A DNA stretch of 64,000 nucleotides. It comes from Brenneria corticis (GTDB taxonomy: Bacteria; Pseudomonadota; Gammaproteobacteria; Enterobacterales; Enterobacteriaceae). The notes beneath the pieces were generated by a model. That model did no database searches, had not been told where the DNA came from, and saw only the letters and a list, made by a program, of their open reading frames with translations. Positions 1 through 8,500 of this stretch are shown piece after piece. Where the stretch lies: NCBI RefSeq assembly GCF_003115855.1, contig NZ_KZ819083.1:62001-126000 (forward strand), in the 5' to 3' direction. Within the stretch, counting starts at the first letter, position 1, and each line of letters opens with the position of its first letter. The position numbers were made by a program, and so were the translations under genes.

Positions 1-534
1 GATGGTGGCGCCGGAGCGGGAAAACCCCGGCCACAGCGCCAAACACTGAAAACAACCGATGATAAAAGCCTGACGATGGGTGATATCGTCCAGCCCCACC
101 GCCCGCGGCTTTTTGGGTTTTAACCACTCCGCCGCCAGCAGCAGAAAGCCCCCGACAACCAGCGCATACATCACATTTTTGGGATCAAACAGCGATTTGA
201 TAACGTCGTGAAAAACCAGCCCCAGCACCACCGCCGGGATCATCGCCAGCAGAATATGGCTCAGCTTCAAACGTCCCGCGGTGTGTCCCTCATGGGGAAC
301 CTGACCGAAATGAATGCCGATAAGGCCGAACAGGCGGCGCCAGAACATCACCACCACCGCCAGAATCGAACCCAGCTGGATAATCACCTCAAAGGTTTTG
401 GCCTTGTCATCGGCAAATCCCAGCCAGTGGCCGACAATAATCATGTGACCGGTGGAGGAAACCGGCAAAAACTCGGTAAGCCCTTCAACCACCCCAAGAA
501 TAAATGCGATTAACAACGAATGCAGGTCCGTCAT
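1..534 (-). CDS. uppP: Undecaprenyl-diphosphatase UppP/BacA, N-terminal part (cut by window edge)
   Basis: Integral inner-membrane enzyme that dephosphorylates undecaprenyl diphosphate to recycle the lipid carrier of peptidoglycan synthesis; its overproduction gives bacitracin resistance. The reverse strand from ATG at 534 reads MTDLHSLLIAFILGVVEGLT, then an EFLPVSSTGHMI segment that is the family's hallmark active-site motif (Glu-rich BacA1 region), and later the PGFSRSG phosphatase-like motif close to the window edge. About 178 of roughly 270 residues are present; the C-terminus lies outside. It reads in the same direction as folB, with a gap of about 120 bases that contains inverted GGC/GCC repeats. 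Confidence 0.95.
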   Translation of the reverse strand, partial: MTDLHSLLIAFILGVVEGLTEFLPVSSTGHMIIVGHWLGFADDKAKTFEVIIQLGSILAVVVMFWRRLFGLIGIHFGQVPHEGHTAGRLKLSHILLAMIPAVVLGLVFHDVIKSLFDPKNVMYALVVGGFLLLAAEWLKPKKPRAVGLDDITHRQAFIIGCFQCLALWPGFSRSGATI

Positions 535-657
535 CTAAACTCCCTTACCGCCATAAAAAAACGGCTGCGCCACCCAGCGAGCCGCTATAAGCCCCATAGA
601 CCTCGTAGATTACCGCTTAGTGGCTCGTAAATCATTATTAACGCTGCTAAATCAGAT

Positions 658-1011
658 TTATCGCGTGCCGCGCTCAATCACCACGCCGACCTGGCGCGCC
701 TGCGCCACGGCGCCCGGCTTGGCGACCTTGATGCGCAGCCAGGGGATCGGGAAACGCTGCATCAGCATCTGCGCCACCTCCTCCGCGACGCGCTCGACCA
801 GCGCAAAGCGCTGTCCGGCCACCAGCGCAATCACCGCTTCGCTGACGTCGGCATAGCTTAAACAGTCATTAACGTCATCGCTGGTCGCCGCCTGACGGTT
901 ATCCCATCCCATTTCGATATCGAACACCAGCTTCTGCTGAATCGTCTGTTCCCAATCGTAAACACCAATGGTGGTAATTACGCCAAGCTCTTCAATAAAT
1001 ACGATATCCAT
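658..1011 (-). CDS. folB: Dihydroneopterin aldolase FolB
   Basis: Cytosolic enzyme of folate synthesis converting 7,8-dihydroneopterin to 6-hydroxymethyl-dihydropterin and glycolaldehyde. The product begins MDIVFIEELGVITTIGVYDWE and keeps the family's conserved stretches, including LSYADVSE near residue 52 and a lysine in RIKVAKPGAV near residue 97, as in E. coli FolB. I chose ATG at 1011 (117 residues); a GTG directly before it would add one residue. It is divergent from plsY, as in E. coli, with a shared promoter region of about 105 bases. Confidence 0.96.
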   Translation of the reverse strand: MDIVFIEELGVITTIGVYDWEQTIQQKLVFDIEMGWDNRQAATSDDVNDCLSYADVSEAVIALVAGQRFALVERVAEEVAQMLMQRFPIPWLRIKVAKPGAVAQARQVGVVIERGTR

Positions 1012-1118
1012 CACGCCGTTCTCTGTTTTTGTCGTTGTCGGATACCACTTCCGACGGAATATGCGTATTATCCACAGATGCGAAGAGTAAAACGACCCTT
1101 ATTAAACGGAACCGCGTT

Positions 1119-1742
1119 ATGAGTGCAATCGCGCTTGGCATGATAGTAATCGCGTATCTGTGCGGCTCGATTTCCAGCGCGATTCTGGTCTGCCGGATCG
1201 CCGGGCTGCCGGATCCCCGCAAGCATGGTTCAGGAAATCCTGGCGCCACCAACGTACTGCGTATCGGCGGCAAGTCCGCCGCGGCCGCGGTGCTGGTTTT
1301 CGATATTCTGAAAGGGATGCTGCCCGTCTGGGCGGCTTATGCGCTGGGCATTCCCCCGCTGTACCTCGGCCTGACCGCCATCGCCGCCTGTCTCGGCCAT
1401 ATCTACCCGGTCTTTTTTCGTTTTCGCGGCGGCAAAGGCGTCGCCACCGCCCTCGGCGCCATTGCGCCAATCGGCTGGGACCTCACCGGCCTGATGACCG
1501 GCACCTGGCTGCTTACCGTGCTGCTCAGCGGCTATTCGTCGCTCGGGGCGATTATCAGCGCGCTTATCGCGCCGTTCTACGTCTGGTGGTTTAAGCCGCA
1601 GTTCACCTTCCCGGTCGCCATGCTCTCCTGCCTGATACTGATGCGCCATCACGACAACATTCAGCGTTTGTGGCGCGGGCAGGAAAGTAAAATCTGGAAT
1701 AAACTGCGCAGAAAAAAACAGACCACCGACAGCGAGCGCTGA
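1119..1742 (+). CDS. plsY: Acyl-phosphate:glycerol-3-phosphate acyltransferase PlsY
   Basis: Inner-membrane acyltransferase that makes lysophosphatidic acid from acyl phosphate and glycerol 3-phosphate in phospholipid synthesis. The 207-residue product starts MSAIALGMIVIAYLCGSISS, with hydrophobic segments throughout, the motif GSGNPGATN at residues 37-45 and the RGGKGVAT motif near residue 109; both are conserved active-site loops of the PlsY family. An in-frame upstream extension is possible, but ATG at 1119 matches E. coli and the family start. The tail is strongly basic (KLRRKKQ). In E. coli tsaD/rpsU lie nearby; here ppa follows. Confidence 0.95.
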   Translation: MSAIALGMIVIAYLCGSISSAILVCRIAGLPDPRKHGSGNPGATNVLRIGGKSAAAAVLVFDILKGMLPVWAAYALGIPPLYLGLTAIAACLGHIYPVFFRFRGGKGVATALGAIAPIGWDLTGLMTGTWLLTVLLSGYSSLGAIISALIAPFYVWWFKPQFTFPVAMLSCLILMRHHDNIQRLWRGQESKIWNKLRRKKQTTDSER

Positions 1743-1847
1743 TGCGCGGTAAATACGGCGATAAAAGAGGTAGCCGGACAAGCGTGGCAACGCGTCCGCG
1801 GCTTCACCCGTCCTCCTAAAAATCGGCGACTTTCTCTGTGAGTTGGC

Positions 1848-1853
1848 TATAAT
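1848..1853 (+). promoter_or_regulatory. -10 element for ppa
   Basis: A perfect TATAAT lies 42 bases before the ppa start codon. No good -35 hexamer is visible at 16-18 bases upstream, so only the -10 is claimed. Confidence 0.45.
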
Positions 1854-1894
1854 GACCGGCACTCCATTTCAGCTTTGAAGAGAAGGAAAGCGAC

Positions 1895-2422
1895 ATGAGT
1901 CTGAACAATGTCCCGGCAGGTAAAGATCTCCCGGAAGATATCTACGTAGTTATTGAAATCCCCGCTAACGCCGATCCGATCAAATACGAGATTGATAAGG
2001 ATACGGGAGCGCTGTTTGTAGACCGTTTCATGTCTACCGCCATGTTCTACCCATGTAACTATGGCTACATCAACCACACGCTGTCGCTGGATGGCGATCC
2101 GGTTGACGTGCTGGTGCCGACCCCTTATCCGTTACAGCCGGGCTCCGTCATTCGCTGCCGCCCGGTCGGCGTGCTGAAAATGACCGACGAAGCCGGTGAG
2201 GATGCCAAGCTGGTCGCCGTTCCGCACAGCAAGCTGACCAAAGACTACGATCACATCAAAGACGTCAACGATCTGCCGGAATTGCTGCGCGCGCAAATCG
2301 GCCATTTCTTTGAACATTACAAAGATCTGGAAAAGGGCAAGTGGGTTAAAGTAGAAGGCTGGGACAACGCGCAAGCCGCCAAAGCGGAAATCGTCGCCTC
2401 TTTCGAACGCGCCAAGAAATAA
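1895..2422 (+). CDS. ppa: Inorganic pyrophosphatase
   Basis: Cytosolic hexameric family I pyrophosphatase that hydrolyses PPi and pulls biosynthetic reactions forward. The 175-residue protein is almost identical to E. coli Ppa (175 residues in the mature form). The metal-binding signature is intact: D66, D68 and D71 in DGDPVDVLV. A clear ribosome site (AGAAGGA, 1881-1887) precedes ATG at 1895. It appears monocistronic and is followed by a small perfect hairpin at 2449-2470. Confidence 0.97.
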   Translation: MSLNNVPAGKDLPEDIYVVIEIPANADPIKYEIDKDTGALFVDRFMSTAMFYPCNYGYINHTLSLDGDPVDVLVPTPYPLQPGSVIRCRPVGVLKMTDEAGEDAKLVAVPHSKLTKDYDHIKDVNDLPELLRAQIGHFFEHYKDLEKGKWVKVEGWDNAQAAKAEIVASFERAKK

Positions 2423-2448
2423 GCCCCGTCTAACAACGTTTCTTTCAT

Positions 2449-2470
2449 CATGCCGGCGTAAGCCGGCATG
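2449..2470. repeat. Perfect hairpin after ppa
   Basis: CATGCCGGC, loop GTAA, GCCGGCATG: nine-base-pair perfect stem 27 bases after the ppa stop. There is no T run after it on either strand, so it may be a REP-like or transcript-stabilising hairpin rather than a classical terminator. The remainder of the 340-base gap (2471-2764) becomes AT-rich, presumably the ssuA promoter region; I could not assign CysB/Cbl sites. Confidence 0.5.
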
Positions 2471-2764
2471 CATTCCGCAACAGATCCCGTCGTGCAATAC
2501 CCACCGCAAAGCATCGCGCTTAACGCCATCCGTTTCAGAGGATAACTGCTGCGCGTAACCATTTTTTAGTTTTTATCTTAAAAAGATAGGTTGTTAGCGA
2601 GATTTTATATCGTTAATAATTAAATACCCTATGCAATACCAATCTTTTACTTTGACAAAATCGGCGACCTCTTACAACGTAAACCTTCACGTTAATCCAG
2701 GCGGTTCGTCTTAATCTCCCGCTGAGTTTTTTAGCTATTTCACTACGGATAAACAGGCGGTTTT

Positions 2765-3748
2765 ATGAATTACGGGTATGTTTTAGCACGGCGCTTGCTG
2801 CGTCCGGTCATCGCGTTGCTGGCGCTGGGAATATTCAGTCAGGCGTTCGCAGAGGCACAGCCCCTCAAGCAGTTGAATATCGGCTTTCAAAAAGCCAATA
2901 TTCTGGCGCTGCTCAAGTCCCGCGGCACGCTCGACGAAGCGTTGAAACAAAAGGGCATCGCCACCCGCTGGATCGAGTTTCCCGCCGGTCCGCAAATGCT
3001 GGAGGGGCTCAACGTCGGCAGTATCGACCTTGCCGCCACCGGCGACGCCCCTCCAGCCTTCGCCCAGGCGGCCAAAGCGGATTTGGTTTATCTGGCGCAC
3101 AACATCCCCAATCCAAAGACCGAAGCGATCGTGGTGCCGAAAGAATCGACGGTGCAACACGTAAAAGATCTTAAAGGCAAGCGGGTGGCCCTGAATAAGG
3201 GGTCGGATGTGAATTATCTGCTCATTGAGGCGCTGAAAAAAGCCGGGCTGTCCTATACCGATATCACGCCGGTCTACCTGACGCCCAGCGATGCGCGGGC
3301 GGCATTCCAGAATGGCAGCATCGATGCCTGGGTAATCTGGGACCCGTTCTATGCGGAGGTTGAAACCAACGCCGGCGCGCGCCTGCTTCAGGATGCCGAA
3401 GGTCTTGTACCGCACTACACCTTCTATCTCGCCAGCCGGCGATTCGCTGAGAACCATCCTGACATCGCCAAGTTGGTCATCGAACAGCTTACGCAACTGA
3501 GCGTTTGGGCCAACGATAATCATGACGAGGTGGCGCAGGTGCTGTCCCAAAGTACCGGCCTGCCGCAACCGATATGGCTGCGGGCGCTGGCGCGTATGCC
3601 TTTCGGTACGCAACGCATAACCGATGACGTTATCCGCCAGCAGCAGACGCTGGCCGATACGTTTACCGGCGTTGGTTTGATTCCGGTGAAAGTCGACGTC
3701 AACCAGGCGCGCTGGTCGCAGGATAAACCCCAAGGCGCTAATCCATAA
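2765..3748 (+). CDS. Aliphatic sulfonate ABC transporter substrate-binding protein (SsuA-like)
   Basis: Periplasmic binding protein of the SsuA/TauA-like NMT1 superfamily that presents sulfonates to an ABC importer. The 327-residue protein has a signal peptide (basic start, hydrophobic core, cleavage likely after FAFA-type end SQAFA at residue 29). It then shows family features: an NIGFQKAN strand, the ATGDAPP segment near residue 94, a KGKRVALNKGSDVN lobe and the VIWDPFYAEVE ligand-pocket segment. It is followed after 93 bases by an SsuD-like monooxygenase, but no ssuB, ssuC or ssuE is adjacent, so the permease and ATPase must come from elsewhere if it works in import. Confidence 0.85.
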   Translation: MNYGYVLARRLLRPVIALLALGIFSQAFAEAQPLKQLNIGFQKANILALLKSRGTLDEALKQKGIATRWIEFPAGPQMLEGLNVGSIDLAATGDAPPAFAQAAKADLVYLAHNIPNPKTEAIVVPKESTVQHVKDLKGKRVALNKGSDVNYLLIEALKKAGLSYTDITPVYLTPSDARAAFQNGSIDAWVIWDPFYAEVETNAGARLLQDAEGLVPHYTFYLASRRFAENHPDIAKLVIEQLTQLSVWANDNHDEVAQVLSQSTGLPQPIWLRALARMPFGTQRITDDVIRQQQTLADTFTGVGLIPVKVDVNQARWSQDKPQGANP

Positions 3749-3841
3749 CCGTAATACAGCCATTGCCGGATGACGTTATCAATCATGATTTACCGCGTGC
3801 ATACCGGTTGATTAATCCTTTATAGAGTAAGGAGACATACG

Positions 3842-5008
3842 ATGAGCACAGAAATTTTCTGGTTTCTACCCACATCCGGCGACACGCGTTATCTTGGCAA
3901 ATCTCCTGCCGGGCGTTATGCGACAAATGAATATTTACGGCAGATCGCCGTGTCAGCAGAGAATCTGGGATACGACGGTCTGTTAATTCCCACGGGCAGC
4001 GGTAATCTCGACCCCTGGATTACCGCTTCGAGCCTGGTTCCCGTGACCAACCGCATTAAGCTGTTGGTCGCGTTACGGACCTCGACGGCGCATCCCGTCG
4101 TCATCGCCAGGCAGGCCGCGACGCTGGATCAAGCCTTACACGGCCGCTTGCTGCTTAACGTAGTGCCGGGAGGCGATGCCGATGAGCTGGCCGCAGAAGG
4201 CGTATTCCTGGAGCACGACCAGCGTTATGAACTGGCCGATGAGTTTATTACGGTATGGAAAAAGTTATTTAACGACGAAACGGTCAACTTTGATGGAAAG
4301 TATATCCAGGCCAAAAATGCCAGGAATTATTACTCTTCTGAAAAAAAATCCTCTCCCCCGCTTTATTTCGGCGGTTCTTCCGAGGCCGCCCATGAACTTG
4401 CCGGCAAGCAGGTCGACGCGTATTTAACCTGGGGAGAGCCTCCCGAAGCCGTGAAAGAAAAGATCGAGGATGTGCGTTCAAAAGCCGAAAAACATGGGCG
4501 CCAGGTTCGTTTCGGCGTGCGTTTGCATGTCATCGTGCGGGAAACGAATGATGAAGCCTGGCAGGCCGCGGAGCGGTTAATCCAGCATCTGGATGATGAA
4601 ACGATTGCCAAAGCGCAGGCGAATTTCGCCCGTCAGGATTCCGTGGGTCAGCATCGGATATCATCCTTACACGGCGGCAAGAAAGATAAGCTGGAAATCA
4701 GCCCCAACCTCTGGGCAGGGGTGGGATTGGTTCGCGGCGGGGCGGGCACCGCGCTGGTGGGCGATCCTCAGACGGTCGCGCAGCGCCTACAGGAATACGT
4801 CGATCTGGGCGTAGATACCTTTGTACTGTCCGGCTACCCGCATCTGGAAGAGTCTATCCGTTTTGCTGAACTGGTATTCCCTTTATTGCCGGGGAAAAAA
4901 CCCGTGACGCAGGCGGATCAGATCGTGACGGGAGGAGGCACGCCGCGCGTCTTCACCGGGGGCGCATTTGATAATCGCGCCAGTAATGATGTTGCGGCGG
5001 TTGGCTAA
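3842..5008 (+). CDS. SsuD-like FMNH2-dependent alkanesulfonate monooxygenase
   Basis: Flavin-dependent two-component monooxygenase of the bacterial luciferase fold (388 residues), expected to release sulfite from an alkanesulfonate using FMNH2 from a separate reductase. It matches E. coli SsuD over its length: FWFLPT start, YLTWGEPPE, RLHVIVRETNDEAWQAAERL with the catalytic-region His, LWAGVGLVRGGAGTALVG with the mobile-loop Arg, and LSGYPHLEE with the Tyr. The residue matching the conserved E. coli Cys54 is Asn55 (TGSGNLDPW). Substrate range may therefore differ from classical SsuD. RBS AAGGAG lies before the ATG. No flavin reductase (ssuE) is next to it. Confidence 0.85.
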   Translation: MSTEIFWFLPTSGDTRYLGKSPAGRYATNEYLRQIAVSAENLGYDGLLIPTGSGNLDPWITASSLVPVTNRIKLLVALRTSTAHPVVIARQAATLDQALHGRLLLNVVPGGDADELAAEGVFLEHDQRYELADEFITVWKKLFNDETVNFDGKYIQAKNARNYYSSEKKSSPPLYFGGSSEAAHELAGKQVDAYLTWGEPPEAVKEKIEDVRSKAEKHGRQVRFGVRLHVIVRETNDEAWQAAERLIQHLDDETIAKAQANFARQDSVGQHRISSLHGGKKDKLEISPNLWAGVGLVRGGAGTALVGDPQTVAQRLQEYVDLGVDTFVLSGYPHLEESIRFAELVFPLLPGKKPVTQADQIVTGGGTPRVFTGGAFDNRASNDVAAVG

Positions 5009-5065
5009 AAACAGCTATCGCCGGCAATCGCAAACACGGCCTGCGCAGTGTTTCAGGCCATTGAC

Positions 5066-5189
5066 AAAGTAGCCATTGGCGATAGCGAATCCAGATCCGT
5101 CATTCCTGCATGTCCCGCCTTCGCGAGGAGGAATCTTCTTGATATCAACGCACTAGCTGAAAGCAGATCCCCGCCTGCGCGGGGATGAC
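5066..5189. repeat. Dispersed composite repeat, copy 1
   Basis: Begins AAAGTAGCCATTGGCGATAG and ends with the hairpin GATCCCCGCCTGCGCGGGGATGAC. A second copy with the same ordered parts is at 28897-29032. It follows the ssuD-like gene and precedes the end of ytfP. See findings. Confidence 0.6.
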
Positions 5190-5229
5190 TATGGCGGGAT
5201 GGGTTTGCGCTGTTTCTTGATTGCGTCCG

Positions 5230-5577
5230 CTATTCTTCTTCGTCGCGCTTCAGCCAGTCCCCGCTGGCGATACGCGGTAATCCTGCCACCGAGTGTTTGT
5301 AAAGGTAGATCCAGGCGTTGCCCAATGGGGTGGCGATCAGTTCACGCTGATATTCGTGACCGTCCCGCTTTAGCGCATCCAGCTCGGCCAGTATTGACGA
5401 ACTGATGCGATACACCTCGCAATAAATTTCCCCATTACCGGGCACCACCGCCGGGTAAAGGCCGAGATTGTACAGCTCGAACCCATCGAGCCGACAATCC
5501 CCCAGCCACTGGGCGTTGGTCATCCAGTGACTATTCCCCTGTTTGCGCCGTAAACTGCCGTAGACAATAATTCGCAT
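5230..5577 (-). CDS. ytfP: YtfP, gamma-glutamylcyclotransferase-fold protein
   Basis: Small cytosolic protein (115 residues) of the AIG2/GGCT-like fold. The start MRIIVYGSLRRKQGN carries the family's YGSLR nucleotide/substrate loop, and the acidic residue expected in the fold is in EYQRELI near residue 78. The physiological reaction of YtfP is not established. It lies two bases after the tamB stop codon, as in E. coli, so it is the third gene of tamA-tamB-ytfP. Confidence 0.9.
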   Translation of the reverse strand: MRIIVYGSLRRKQGNSHWMTNAQWLGDCRLDGFELYNLGLYPAVVPGNGEIYCEVYRISSSILAELDALKRDGHEYQRELIATPLGNAWIYLYKHSVAGLPRIASGDWLKRDEEE

Positions 5578-5579
5578 CG

Positions 5580-8500
5580 CTAAAACTCAAACTGATAGAG
5601 CAAATCTAATGCCTGATCGATACCAGACACCGCTTCCAGGTATAGCTTCGGCATTAAGCGATAACGTAGCGTCAACGTTGCCAAAGAATCAAATATGCCA
5701 ACACCGTATTTAACCTGCAGGCCGGGAAGGACGTAACCGCTGACCACCACTTGAGAATCGTCGCCAGCGCCTTGTGTATCCAAAGCTAAATTGCTTACGC
5801 CAAAAGCCTCGCCGATTTTACCCACAACTTGACCGCTTTGCGCAACCCCTAAACCAATAAGCATTGAGGTCATGGCCGCGCTATCGGCTCCGCTGCTGTC
5901 GAGCCCCTCGCCTCTGAGCAGATAGGACAGGGCTTCCTGCTGCGACATGGTCGGATCGGAGAAAACCTCCAGCTTGGGCGCGCTCGCCACTCCGGTGACG
6001 CGCACGCCGGCGGTGACGTCATCCGCGGTATTATCAGGATTACGCACGGCTTCAATATTGAGCAGAGGCTGATCCGGCGGACCGGAGAACAGCAACTGCC
6101 CTTTCTGCACGATAAGATCCTGCCCGTACGCCTTGAAACGCCCGGAAGGGATATCTATCTGTCCGTTCAGTCCCAGCCCGCGTTCATCCTGCACCATTTT
6201 CAGGTCGCCCTGCAAACGCGCCTTGAGTCCATAGGCATCCAGCCGCACGTCATTGCCGATGCGAATGGTCAGGTTGCTGTTGATCGGTATGGAGGCGGAG
6301 GCCGTCTCCAGCGGCTGACGCTGTTGGTCCAGCATCACCTCGTCCGACGATACCGCCACCGCGCTTTCCGGCAGCTCATTGACCACAATTCGCGCCCAGG
6401 GAATACTGACCGAGCCGTTTAACGCGAACAGCTGCGGCGTCGCCTCAAACACGATGTCGGGCGAAACGTCCAGACGCGCCATCGGCGGCACGGTAACCCT
6501 GATGCGCTGACCGATAGCCGCGATGCGCGCCCGCCAGGCGTCTGGCTGCGACCAGTCGGCATTGCCGCCCAGGTTTACCTGTCCGTTATCGGTTTTCAGG
6601 AATCCCTGCAGCGTTGAGGACATGCCGCTGAAACTCACCGCGAGCCGTCCGTTGGTCAGATCGATCGGCATCCAGCTGCCGTCGACGTCAAGCCGCTCCA
6701 GCACCATCTGGCCGAATATCTGCGGACGTTGCGCGTCCCCCGCCAGACGCAGATTGGCATTCAGTATGCCGGTGACCTTCTCCCCTTGTTGCAACACCGG
6801 GTTAAGCAGCGCCAGCGAAATATTATTGATGGTGACCGTGCCGCCGAGATTACGCCTTCCCTGCGGATCGCTAATCTGCACGTCGCCGCTTAAGCGGCCG
6901 TTATCGCGGATGGCGATCAGCCAGCCCAGCTGCGCGCGACCGCCATCGATGCCGGCGTTCAGGGTTAAGGTATCAAAGGCGACGGGCAGCGTTTTCCCCT
7001 GAACCAGCTGGCGGACATTGACCCCGTTGCCCGCCAGCGTCACTTTCGCCTGCGGCAAACTTTGTCCGGCCTGCCAGCTGACGTCGGCCCCGCCGCTGAA
7101 GGTGCCCGCCAGCTGCGTCTCCTCGCTCAGGAAAGGCTTCAGCATGGCCAAATCAAAGCGGTTCAGACGGATGCTAGCCTGACCGCTCGGCCCGGCCTCA
7201 ATGGGTCTGGCGACGCAGAGCTCGGCATGGGGATTACGCCAGCAATGCGCGCCGATGGTGATTTTTTGCTGGGCGTTGAGGTAATCCAGCGCCACGGCCT
7301 GCGTCAGACGCCACTCGCCGACCGGCGTATCGAAACGGGTGTTATTCAGCGTACCGCGCCAACGCTGCGCCTGACGATCGAAACTGCCGGAAAGCGCCAA
7401 CTGTCCCGCTACCGGTTCCCCCGACATATTCAGGCGCAGCTGATGCTGCCGCTCGTTGCCGTCGGCGTTGAGGGTCAACAGCCGGATATTCAGATCCGCC
7501 TGACGCAGTTGCTCCACCCGCAGCGCAATCTGCCCCTGAATCTGCTGTTCGGAGCGCACGTCGGCCTTCAGCGCAACGCGCTGAATCGCCATCTCCTGCC
7601 AGCGCAGCCCCGACGCCGTGATATCCGCCAGAATCTGCGGCTCACGCAGGTGACCGCGCAGCTTCAGCGTACCGAGCGCCTGCCCGGCCAGACCGGGCAA
7701 CAGACCGGTGAGCGCCGGCGCATTGATATCCGCATCCAGCTGCCATTTATCGCTGAGTTCGCCTTTCACGTTGAGCTGATTACGCCCCAGCGCCAGATTA
7801 AGGCCGGGGATCTGCCACTGACCGGCGGCATTGCCGCTTAGCTGACCTCTGGCGGTGAGCTTGTTCTGCTTCACGTTGCCGTCCAGACGCAGCTCCGGCA
7901 CCCGCAACTGCCAGCTGCCGCCATACAGGCTGCCGCGCACGGTCACTTTGCCGTCCACTTTCGCCGGCCAGTCGGGCCACTGTTTCGCCGTAGTGATGCC
8001 GCTCAGCACCAGTTCGCTGCGCCAGCTGACGGCTTTACTCCAGTCCACCACGCCGCTCAGGTCGGCGTTCCCTTGCAGAGCCGACAACCGCAGGCGTTCC
8101 AGATTAAATTGCTGCTCGTTCCCTTTGCCGTCCAGCGACAGCGCGGCGGGCGGCAGATCGGCGCCGCGAATATCGCCGCGCAGCGATAAGGCGTAATCCG
8201 TGGCCTTGCCGTTCAGGCGCAACAGCAGATTGTTCACCTGATATTGCGCGTCTCCCGTTAACGGCCAGCGCACCCGCTCGGTTTGCAGCGTCAGCGCCAG
8301 CGGCAGGCCAGCCTGCGCCAGTTCGGTCTGCAGGGTGAGCTGCGCCCGCTGCGGGCCGGATAAATTAAGCGCCACGTTCAGCTGTTCGCGCAGTCCGCCG
8401 TCCACGGTCAGCTTGAGTTTTTCCCCTTTCAGCGGATCGACGTTCAGCACGCCATTCGCCGTCAGGGAAACCGGCCAGCTCTCGCTCAGGGTGGCCGCGC

